64,000 nt of DNA from Lichtheimia corymbifera B2541 (Eukaryota; Mucoromycota; Mucoromycetes; Mucorales; Lichtheimiaceae): contig JNEU01000189.1 in the NCBI GenBank assembly GCA_000697475.1, forward strand, positions 35,867 through 99,866. Reading direction: 5' to 3'. A model generated the notes under the pieces. It had not been told where the DNA came from and ran no database searches. It saw only the letters and a list, made by a program, of their open reading frames with translations. Both the position numbers and the translations under genes were made by a program. Positions 36,999-46,771 of this stretch are shown in pieces; position 1 is the stretch's first letter, and each line of letters opens with the position of its first letter.

Positions 36999-39900
36999 GG
37001 CTATCTGCATTTCACGCAAAATAAGGCTGCAAGGTAGGTCGCTGCAAGTAACTGGAGATAATGGAATAGAGATCTTGCTATTAGCAACTGCTGTCATGCT
37101 TGGTCGTGGCAGAGGCGTATACAAGAGCGTGTGTTGTAGTAGTCAAGTGACAAGGCTGCTGCAAGTAACTTGAGACAATGGAGTGAACGCCTTGCTAATA
37201 GCAATCGCTGGAATGAATGCTATTGCGATTGGTCGTGGCAGAAGAGTCTACAAGAGAACGTGTAGTGTCAAGAAACACGGGTGTTGTAGTGGGGTGCATA
37301 TTCCATGGAGTTGCACATTCAGTTGGAGACAATCGGATCAAGGCAACTGTAGGATTGACATGATGGGTCGAAGGAGGGCAATTGTTCGCAGGTGGTAACT
37401 GTAGTTGAATGGGGCAACAGTTGAGAATGGGAAGGGAAAGAGACAAGAAGCTGAGAGTGGAAGAAGTGGGAAATTTAAAGAGGGCAGGTACTACCCTACA
37501 AATCCATGCACAATATAATTATAATTAATCCATGACCTTGATTGCCTCTCTCGAACCTGAAACTTTCACACAAGATGCTCCTCGGCATGCTGATCAACTT
37601 TGTCTTAATAAAGAACCCATGCTTCATTCAAAGATTTTGAATGGGAGGATATGATGTAGGGTTTACTATGATGGCGGGAAATTGGGAAAGCGCCGGATTT
37701 ATGAAAAAGTCACTTAGTATGTAGTTTCTTGGGATTGCCCACTTTGAACTTGAAACTTGGTCAGAAGGTTCGCTGCGTCATGCTGATCACTTCCATTCAT
37801 TCAAAAATCGCAGGTTTCACTATAAAAGTTTTGAATGCGGGCGGCCCAAAATGTAGGATGGACGATGACAAAAGTAAGGTCGAGCCTGAAATTTTCAAGC
37901 AAGGTATTTTCGACCGCAACGAGCAATTTCGTCCTCATAAAGATGCTACGCTTCATTATGAAGATTTTGAATGGCAGCGTCCAAATGTATGAACGGGAAC
38001 GTAGATAAGATGAACCGACCACGCGCGCCGATATTGGCCATCCCGAATGTGAAACTTGGTCAGGAGGTGCTCACGGCCACGCTGATCAACTTTGGTCTCA
38101 TAAAGACGCCATACTTCATTATGACAATTTGAAGAAACAGGTACCTTTATGTTTTACCTATGCTGTGATGAGAGTGATGCTATATGAGAAGTGGTCTTTG
38201 TTCATCGTGAAGTATCATGCAAATGAGCTGTGTTGCACAAAGAAGCCCGTCTGCATATTCTGCTCTATCGGGGTCTACCTACTTGACAATCAACAAAGAC
38301 CACTAGTCATATAGCATCGCGTTTACAGCATATGTAAACATAAAGATGGCTGTATCTCTAAACTTTACAATGAAACGTGGGGTCTTCAATCGAACAATAT
38401 TGCTCGGCTAGGTGAAGCGCACCCTGTGTGCAAGTTTCACGATCGTCGTGGCCGATCCAAGATTTTCGGAATGTTACCACCAGCCAAAGTAGATTAGGTC
38501 GACCTCTTGAAATTTTTTTTCGACGAGGCTGGTGGTGACATTGGGTGAATCTGAGATCGGCGAGCTGGATCGTGAAAGTTGCACCCAAGGTGCGCTTCAC
38601 CCTGACGAGCAACTTTGTTCGATTGAAGAGCCCACGTTTCATTGTAAAGTTTCGAGATACAGGCACCTTTATGTTTTACATATGCTATAAGCGTGATGCT
38701 ATATGACAAGTGGTCTTTGTTCATTGTCAAGTAGGAAGACCCTGATAGAGCAGAATATGCAGACGGACTTTGTGCAACACAGCTCATTTACATGATACTT
38801 CATAATGAACAAACACCACTCACCATATAGCGTTATGCTGACAGCATATGTAAAATACAAAGGTGCCGGTTTCTCCAAATCTACATAATGATGTGTAGAG
38901 GTTTTATGAGAACGATGTTGATCAGCATGACCGAGAGCACCTCCAGACCAAGTTTCGAGGTCGCGATGGGCAATATCGGCGCGCACGGCCGTACACCCTA
39001 TTTATGTTACCGTCCATTTGTCATCTCTCCCACATTCAAGGTTTTTAATAATGAACTCTGGGGCCTTTATGGTAATGAAGTTGCTCGGCGTGGTCGAAAG
39101 GATGTTGTGTGAAAGTTTCAGGTTCGAGGTGGGCAATCTCGGAGAGCAGGAGCGTCTACCCTGCTTTTCTCCTACATTTGGGCTGGCCGGCATTCAAAAT
39201 GTACATAATGAACCATGCGGTTTTTAAATGAATGAAGTTGATCAGCATGTGCGAGGGTACCTTCTGACCAAGTTTCAAGTGCGAGATGGGGAATCCCAAG
39301 AAACTACATACTAATTGACTTTTTCATAAATCCGGCGCTTTCCCAATTTCCATCCGTTATAGTCAATCCCACATTATGCTCTCCCATTCAAAATTTTTAA
39401 ATGAAGTGTGGGTTCTTTATTCCGACAAAGTTGATCAGCATGCCGAAGAGCATCTTGTGTGAAAGTTTCAGGTTCGAGAGAGGCGATCAAGGTCATGGAT
39501 TAATTATTATTATAGTGTGCATGGATTTGTATGGCAGTGCCTGCCCTCTTTAAATTTCCCACTTCTTCCACTCTCAGCTTCTTGTCTCTTTCCCCTCCCA
39601 TTCTCAACTGTTGCCCCATTCAACTACAGCTACCACCTGCGAACAATTGTCCTCCTTCGACCCATCATGTCAATCCTACAGTTGCCTTGATCCGATGGTC
39701 TTTGACCGAATGGCATCTGCATGGCGTCTACACAGCCTTGTTTTCACTCTGCTTCAACACGTGCCTTCCTTGACACCTCGCCTTCTCTTGTACACTCTTC
39801 TGCCACAACCAATCGTAACAGCATTCATTGCAGCAGCTGGCATTAGCAAAGTCTTACTCCATTGTCTCAAACAGCGTTCACAACCTTGTCTCTCTACTAC

Positions 39901-40036
39901 AACGCACGTTCTTGCACACTCCTATGCTACGAGCAACCATAACACCAACCGCTCTTAGCAAGATCTATACTCCATTGCCTCAAGTTACTTGCAGCGACCT
40001 GACTTACAGCCTTTGTTACGGGGACAGCAGATAGCC
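36999..40036. repeat. 3-kb nested palindrome (foldback-like element)
   Basis: The left half reads as the imperfect reverse complement of the right half over the whole 3,038 bases. Outer ends: GGCTATCTGC at 36999-37008 against GCAGATAGCC at 40027-40036. Other paired sites are GTCGCTGCAAGTAAC (left about 37039; right about 39985-40005), the GACATGATGGGTCGAAGGAG tract (left about 37356; right about 39650) and AAAGCGCCGGATTTATGAAAAAGTCA (left about 37687; right about 39320-39350), the latter allowing mismatches. The axis is near 38515, inside an A/T run. Two further palindromes are nested inside (axes near 38250 and 38765). No transposase ORF, no obvious terminal target duplication. All ORFs here look incidental. 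Confidence 0.9.
37555..38140 (+). repeat. Reiterated ~96-bp degenerate modules in palindrome left arm
   Basis: Four diverged copies of one module begin near 37555, 37745, 37886 and 38045. Each runs from a GAA-x-x-TGAAACTT-like start, through a GCTGATCAACTTTG-like or GACGAGCAACTTTG-like core about 40 bases on, to a CTTCATT-A-x-GAxxTTTGA end. A fifth, closer to the dispersed form, starts near 38571. The right arm has the inverted counterparts (near 38350, 38890-38960, 39040-39125, 39200-39290 and 39390-39480). Confidence 0.75.
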
Positions 40037-40984
40037 ATCATATAGTAGCAGCCCTATTTTCTTGTAGCAACTCCTTCAATACATACGACTCCTTGTGGAT
40101 ATGGATATTGATCTGTTTATGGATCTTAATACTGCATTGCTTTGATACATGACATGGAAAGAATGGACCTATCGACAGGTTTTGCACCCTTGACCTATTA
40201 AGGACGTGATGTCGGATTTGGATGACACACTATCAGCTATCAAGTACGCTACAATACAAGCAGTCTTCGCCTGGTTGAGCTGCGATGGAAAGTGACCCAC
40301 AAGAGAGGGGCCAAGGGCTGATGGGAAAGGAAGCGTATCAGCAGCGATCTCCGGGGATTCTTTCTACCAACATATTGGACGTGGATGGTTATGGCGGATG
40401 GGTTCAATCAAGGCAGTGATGAGAACCATGGCCGTTATTTGACGCGTTGTCAGGAGGAACGATGGATCGTATTATAGAGACGATGATTACCATATTCACA
40501 ACAACGACAATGATGACAACAACGAGATTCAAGAGGAAGCTTGCAAGATCCCATTCTTTTCAACTTGTGTGCTTTGGATATTCGATGACGATGAGATTGA
40601 CGACTGCTTACGAGTACGAGTACGAGTACAAATGATGACGGACGACGACCACGACGATGGTGATGGCAACGTAGCAAGATAGCTAGATGAAACAAAGCAT
40701 TGTTTATTTATTATACGCTTGGACTTTGCTAGCTTGTGGATTAAGTACTATTGCTTCGAAGATGGAATAATAAAGTTGGTACCGTTATGGGTCATGCAAG
40801 AAGTATATAGCATTTGTGATACAATAAGGACGAGTGGGATGAGCTTGAGAAGAGAAAAGTGAAGTGATCCCTCCATTGAGTTTCAGGAGTGACCCATCAT
40901 TGAACTGATTACTGGGTTATGGGAAACACCTATAGCACCGATCCTGTTCCTTTTTCTACATCGCATCCTAGAGGACTGAGGGTA
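40037..40984. other. Gene-free part of first accessory island
   Basis: A GAC/GAT-rich stretch (40440-40690), including a tandem ACGAGT run at 40608-40630, gives open frames that look like low complexity. No domain was recognised. Confidence 0.4.
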
Positions 40985-41544
40985 TGATGTTGTTACATGA
41001 TATGTCAGGTTTATTGCATTTGTATATACGCTGTGGAGTAAAAAAATACTCGAAGTAAAATGTTTTAAAATGACGAGGTCCACAGCAGCATAGATCGAAT
41101 GCATGGTTGTCGCATATCGAAAGTCTTCAACCTCTTGGCAGCAGGATACAGGTAGTTCTCGATTGCAAGTCCCACGAATCCGCAAAGGATGCACCTCGTC
41201 TTCAATCGAGAAGGAAAAGTTGATATACAGTGCAATGGTTCCAAGGAACTCGGAGACACAAGACTCGGGAATCACAAATGTAGCGGTGCGTTTCTTTCAA
41301 TGGGAGCTGTAGCCTTGACCTTCATCATGTAGCTCATGGCCTTGAATCGATGCACTTGAACTAATGGCTGATCTGGCTCTGTCACCTTCGCTTTTCGTGT
41401 GTCCTCGTAATATGCAGCAAAGTATTCATGACCAGCCTCACGGATATTTATATCAGATGGCACAGGAGTAAATGGATTAGATGATGGCGGATACCCCGAA
41501 TAAGATAGCGACGAGAACTGCCAAAGGAATCGATAACGACACAA
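40985..41544 (-). pseudogene. Frameshifted ORF of unknown family
   Basis: Two overlapping minus-strand frames read like one protein broken near 41275. The upstream part contains DINIREAGHEYFAAYYED and PLVQVHRFKAMSYMMKVKA and runs into a stop after ERNAPLHL. A different frame continues with TFVIPESCVSEFLGTIALY, INFSFSIEDEVHPLRIRG and FRYATTMHSIYAAVDLVIL. No splice donor and acceptor would join them cleanly, so a small indel is more likely. I do not recognise the family. It sits inside the repeat island. Confidence 0.4.
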
Positions 41545-41702
41545 TCAATGATTGCTTAAAGAGAAGCACGACACATGATCAGTGGCAACAGGTGAATCTG
41601 ATTGTCAACTTACTGAATAATCATACGCTAGATCTCCCAGGTGGCCAACTTGTTGTGTATGAACGGGCAAATAGTAGGGCATTGTTTCTTCAAGACATTC
41701 CT

Positions 41703-42026
41703 AAGCAGATGCCACGGCGAGATACCCAGTAGAGATACCATCAACCAATGTATGCAAGGAAACAAACTTTCTCCAAAGACGTACACCTAAAAAGAAATGG
41801 GGAGAGAAGCAATTCCAAGCAGATGCCACGGCGAAATACCCAGTAGAGATACCATCAACCAATGTATGCAAGGAAACAACCAAGCAGATGCCACGGCGAG
41901 ATACCCAGTAGAGATACCATCAACCAATGTATGCAAGGAAACAATGGGGAGAGAAGCAATTCCAAGCAGATGCCACGGCGAGATACCCAGTAGAGATACC
42001 ATCAACCAATGTATGCAAGGAAGCAA
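41703..42026 (+). repeat. Minisatellite: four copies of a ~62-bp unit
   Basis: Near-identical units start at about 41703, 41817, 41882 and 41964. Each opens AAGCAGATGCCACGGCGA, contains CCCAGTAGAGATACCATC and ends CAACCAATGTATGCAAGGAA. Copies 1-2 and 3-4 are separated by spacers sharing TGGGGAGAGAAGCAATTCC, so there is a higher-order arrangement. The flanks repeat CTCCAAAGACGTA (41770 and 42032). All three minus-strand frames stay open locally, which reflects the repeat and not a gene. Confidence 0.95.
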
Positions 42027-42262
42027 ACTATCTCCAAAGACGTAAACCCAAGTATATGTCAATATGACTGTCTCATCCACCTACTTGATTTAACAACGGA
42101 ACAAAGCGTTAAAAGGAATTCGGCAGAGGAGGAAGGCTTGTTGCTCTTCTTGGCGTATCCCTTGTTAAAACTCAGCTAGCTGCGGATAAGAGCTCGGTGG
42201 ACTTACGTGCAAAGCTTCACTTTTCACTGCCTCCATGGCAACCAAAGCTTTGCACTGCTACC

Positions 42263-43858
42263 ATGGCAACGAAAATAAAATACCGAGATGGTAGGAGTAA
42301 ACTTAAGCGCGTATCTATTGTAAAGTGTATCATATCCGCTGACCAATTCCATGGTTTAGAAATCGCTGCGTCTTTGATGGCAATCGAAGTAGCCGGTGAA
42401 GTGTCTTGGGACGATTTCCTTGCTGACAGTCGATCTTTGATACTCAGCTCATACGAAGGACAAGATCCAGCCCTTTATAAACAACAGTGGCGAACTCGCT
42501 TTTTGAATGTAGCGTCGCTTTTGAACTTTACCGTGCAGCCCGACAATAAAAACAACTGGTCAGAGATTGAAACCAGTCTACAACAGAAACCATCCTCATC
42601 ACAGAGTTCGCCTTCCATATTATCTCGATCTTCAAAGTCAACAAAATCCAGCTCAGTGTCATCAACTTCGTCAAATGCCACGAAAAACTGTGCTCTCTCA
42701 CCGGATGATATGTTGAACATTATGGCACAATATGACGCGATCCCAGTCTCTGACAAATGGATCTTGAAAACAGGCAAGGTGGTAGAAGATACAATGAGGA
42801 GTCTGGCCATTATATGCAAATATGAGCACCCAGTACATTCGCTCATTTTGGATCCTTCTGACGACACGTGGAAAGACTATTTCACGGAAGAAGAATTGGA
42901 TGAAATCCGCACGTGCAACTCCATAGCCCTCCCATCGTTCCCATTGGAATATCAGCAATACCTTGACAAGTATGATCAAGATTTGACAGCGAAGGAAATT
43001 TACAAGCGATCATGCAATCATTGCTTTGACCCAATCGAAGAGCACGACAAGAAATGGATGCAGCAAAGTGTGATGATGGCTGCCAATCTTTTTTTATACA
43101 ATAACCGTTTGCAATTCCACGACTTCTCCGAGTCTGATCTATTACATAAAGTTTGGCCATTCATCTACCATCTCTTTGACGACGACAATATTCAAGCAAA
43201 ACTTGGCGAGCAATGTAGTTCGGCAACAACAAAGCGGAAAAACAGTAAGCGACGTCTCGAAGCAGTGCAAGCAAGGCAAAACAAAGTTATGGGTTCAAGG
43301 ATGGATATACTCTTTGTGCACGGTAACAAGGAACTTGGCTGCGTTGAAGTGGGGAAGCAATTAACGACAAATATGGATGACAAATACATGGATGATGGTA
43401 TGATAAATATGCCGAAATGTCTGAGAGACATGCTCTCCTGTTTGGTGCAAAAAAACCCAGACAAAATCAACAACGTTGCTGCTATTGGATATCTAATCAT
43501 GGGTAAGTGAAGGATTGCAGCTATCAGATTACTTGCTAATGACGATGTTGTTATTTCGGTAGGGTTGGATTTGGAACTGGTGGTCATGGATGCTCCTGTG
43601 GGCCACTCAGTTTGTCGTGTTGTAAGGTCACAAAAGTTTTCATTTCCAGATTGTATCACCACGTTTGCTATTGATATCATCCCATTGTTGGAGATAGCAT
43701 GGAAAGGCAAGGAGCTGATGATTAGTACTGTGAATACAATCAACAAAAGAAAACGAAAAGAAGTTGATATTGTCACGAAACCCCTATATACCAGCACATT
43801 ATCACCATCCTTCAATCGACAATCTACACCCAAGTCACAATCACCAACCGTTGCATGA
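42263..43858 (+). CDS. Unnamed fungal family protein with D...E-x-x-K nuclease-like signature
   Basis: Intact two-exon gene: 42263-43502 and 43563-43858, 1,536 nt, 511 residues, one intron with phase kept. The start is ATG 42263 (MATKIKYRDGRSKLKR); the frame is open upstream only through a non-ATG codon. The middle has a Ser-rich linker (about residues 110-150). Near residues 340-370 is GSRMDILFVHGNKELGCVEV followed by GK: Asp348, Glu362 and Lys365 have the spacing of a PD-(D/E)xK nuclease core. Downstream are NVAAIGYLIMGLDLELVVMD and FAIDIIPLLEIAWKGKELM, predicted strands and helices, and a basic KRKRKE near the end. From memory this pattern (GxRxD, ELGxxEVGK, LIMG) recurs in many uncharacterised mucoromycete proteins. 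Function unknown; the nuclease fold is an inference. Confidence 0.8.
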
Positions 43859-44214
43859 TTCTTTTCCTCTCAGTTTTTTCCCCCTTTTATTCCCATTAAC
43901 CACTTCTGTGATTATTTGAAGATACTTCTCCGATGTCATTTATTGTTGCTCGACTAAAGATACTGGTAAATATAGTAATTATACGTAATGAGTGATGCGC
44001 ATGATATGGATGATCGATCATGAAGGGGATAATAAAAATGTATGTGTGAGTTTACCCCAGGTATGACGATTGTTGGGAGACAATTTCCTTTTCTATCTCT
44101 GCAATGTGCACCTGCATGATCGACGTTGCCAAGTACCGACAGCGATGCTGCTAATTGCTCCGCTGCTACTATATCTATAGCAGCCATCTTTCTCCTTTCC
44201 CTTACTCTCCTCAC
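43859..44214. other. Spacer before GH5 gene
   Basis: 356 bases; a T-rich terminator-like stretch lies just after the previous stop (43860-43890). No gene was seen. Confidence 0.4.
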
Positions 44215-46573
44215 ATGCACGTACATGGTCAGTGGTTTATAGAGCCAAAGACAAACCGCACTGTTCTCTTTCGTGGTGTCAATGTCGGCGGCGGAACCAA
44301 AGTGCCTCCCTCCATTCCCTCGCATGAGCCTGCTGGATATTGGAAAGACTATGATCGCAAGGTGACCTTTGTTGGCAGACCATTTCCACTTGAAGAAGCC
44401 GACATGCATTTGCAACGATTGGTGGATCACGGCTTCAATCTGTTACGTTTCATGGTGACTTGGGAAGCGATCGAGCATGAAGGACCGTAAGTGTTTGGGT
44501 GTGGTCAACGAGAGTTGTCACAATGATAAAAGTGCTCATTATCTCTTTCTTTGTATGATAGTGGTATCTACGATGAGGAATATATCGATTATGTCATTGC
44601 TCTATTGCATAAATGTCAAGAGTACAATCTAAAAGTGTTTATGAACCCACATCAGGATACGGTAAAGGAGCATGAATGGCATAAGGATCGACATCAGCAG
44701 CAGCAACTGATTCCCTGGATAATAATAGTGGTCTCGGCATTGTGGTGGATCAGGGCATCCTGGATGGACACATTTGCTTGCAGGCTTGAATCCGGATGAA
44801 TTTGCAGCAACTGGTGCAGCGTTAGTACACAATGTGTATCCCGACCCTGAGAACTTTCCCAAGATGATTTGGCACACAAACTACCAAAAGCTAGCATCGG
44901 CGACCATGTTTACGCTCTTTTTTGCTGGCAAGACATTCGCGCCAAAGTGCATTGTCAACGGCATTCATATCCAAGATTACCTTCAATCACATTATATCAA
45001 TGCATTCAAACAAGTGACACAGCGGATTCATGCCGAAAAGTTACAAGGCGATGTGGTAATTGGCTATGACACAATGAATGAGCCAGGAACTGGATACATT
45101 GGCAAAGACAATATCACCAAATTATCCGATGATGATGTGGATTTCAAAAAAGGAGACATGCCAACAGCATTTCAAGGAATGAAGCTTGGATCAGGGATTC
45201 CTACCAAGGTGGAGCGCTGGGTGTTTAGTTGGCGTGGACCCAAAAAGGATGGACATGTATTGATTGATCCTGGTGATGCAAGAGCGTGGTTGTCGCCATC
45301 TGATCGCACTGCAGTCGACACGTGCTTCTCATGGAAACGTGCAGATGACTGGCATCCAGGATGCATTTGGGCACTACACAGCGTATGGGATCCATCCACA
45401 GAATCTGTCATGCGACCTGATTACTTCAGCTCACATCCAATCACACATGAAACTATCAGCTATCAACATTTCTGGCTTGACTTTGTAAAGACATATGCAG
45501 ACATGATCCTCCATTTCCACAAAGACGCTATCCTCTTTATACAACCTCCCATTATGGAAGTACCACCTTCATTACCGGCAAAGTATAAGAATCTTGCATT
45601 TGCTCCGCATTGGTACGATGGTTTGACACTCGTCAAGAAACAATGGTGCAACTACAATGTGGACTATATCAATCTCAAGCGTGGCAAATATGGTCATGGA
45701 CCTTTACGGTTTCTACGTGCGTTGCGTATTGGTGAAAAGGCGATCCGACAGTGCTTTGTTGACCAGATCAAGACACTCAAAGAAGAAGGATGTGAGACCA
45801 TTGGTGATTACCCTTTTGTTTTGGGAGAAACAGGGATTCCATATGATATGCAACCCGTCAAAGCATCCGTATTTTCTCGTGCCGTATCGTATGTGATGGT
45901 GCATTTACTTGGTCTAGCACGTATGCTTGTTGGCAAGTTTTATCCGATCAATGGGCCCGTATCACCACAAAACAAGGCAATGGATGCGACTATCAATGCG
46001 GCTGAGCGTAATCTTGTGAGCTATACGCTATGGACGTATGTGCCTGATAACCATGCCATATGGGGTGATTTGTGGAACGGTGAAGATCTCAGCATATGGC
46101 AGGAGTCGGTTATTCCTTGTTCATCTATTCAAGACAAAGACAATGGATCGGTTACTGATACCAGCAGTGATACCTTGTTACCTGATCAACCCGATTCGCT
46201 TAGCAACAAAAAGATGAATGTCATTGGAACGGGGATGAATGCACGCAACATCATTTCATTGCATCGACCACACCCACACAAAGTCGCAGGGACTCCGCTC
46301 TCGATCCAGTTCACATCACCAACCGAAAAGACTCGTGCAAGCTACACATTCACTTTCCAGCCAAAAAAAGAGACCGAAGGACCCACCGAGATTTATGTAC
46401 CATTTGTTCATTTTCCTACATTGGAGGGGGAGTTAGATATTACTGTGTCTTCTGGCAAGTACGAAATGATTGCACGCAATGATAAATACTGGGTGCTTGC
46501 ATGGTGGTGCGACAACAACAATGCCGACGAGCAGACATTGCATCTCACAGGGATCACTCAAACATTAATCTGA
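44215..46573 (+). CDS. GH5 glycosidase, glucosylceramidase / sterylglucosidase type
   Basis: Intracellular retaining beta-glucosidase of the endoglycoceramidase-related branch of GH5, known in fungi to act on glucosylceramide (EGCrP1) or steryl glucosides (EGCrP2). The likely start is ATG 44215 (MHVHGQWFIEPKTNRTVLFR), then GVNVGGGTKVP and RFMVTWEAIEHEGP. Exon 2 ends HQDT and exon 3 starts WSRHSGGSGHPGWT. Catalytic residues are visible: acid/base Glu in IGYDTMNEPGTGY and nucleophile Glu in FVLGETGIPYDMQ. A C-terminal beta-rich domain follows after a Ser/Asp linker. No signal peptide, agreeing with a cytosolic lipid-catabolic enzyme. Three exons; stop 46573. Which of the two lipids it prefers cannot be told. 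Confidence 0.87.
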
Positions 46574-46771
46574 TACTCTCTCTCTCTCTTCCCCCATATT
46601 TGTTTCATGCTACTTTTGTCTAATAAACCCTCTCAACTGTTTTATACTTGACATGAATCAATCCTGGTCACTAGAATGTGATACAAAACCCTCCCATCTC
46701 TTGACTGGAATGATGCAACTCCGTTATCCCCTTTCTCTCTTTCACTTAAAGCTCCTGGACATGACCATTCA
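46574..46771. other. Short spacer GH5 to HPS1
   Basis: About 200 bases with a CT run just after the GH5 stop. No gene was seen. Confidence 0.4.

Noticed and set aside
38358..38666. Similar short ORFs in the repeat copies (also 59441-59683 and 63206-63397), all starting MPVS-x-NF
   Set aside because: The resemblance follows from the DNA repeat itself. Frames break at different points, there are no full-length versions, and palindromic DNA gives matching frames on both strands.
39100..39500. GGTTCGAG-like sequences suggesting tRNA B boxes
   Set aside because: They lie in the palindrome modules, with no matching A box or cloverleaf.
36999..40036. CRISPR-like or tRNA-array interpretation of the regular modules
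   Set aside because: The modules are diverged, inverted in the second half and in eukaryotic DNA; spacers are not unique inserts of constant length.
41797..42045. Open frames across the minisatellite on both strands
   Set aside because: Frames stay open only because the unit repeats; no start context or homology.
42197..42262. Earlier start for the D...E-x-x-K gene
   Set aside because: The frame is open, but the first codon is not ATG; the first in-frame ATG is 42263.
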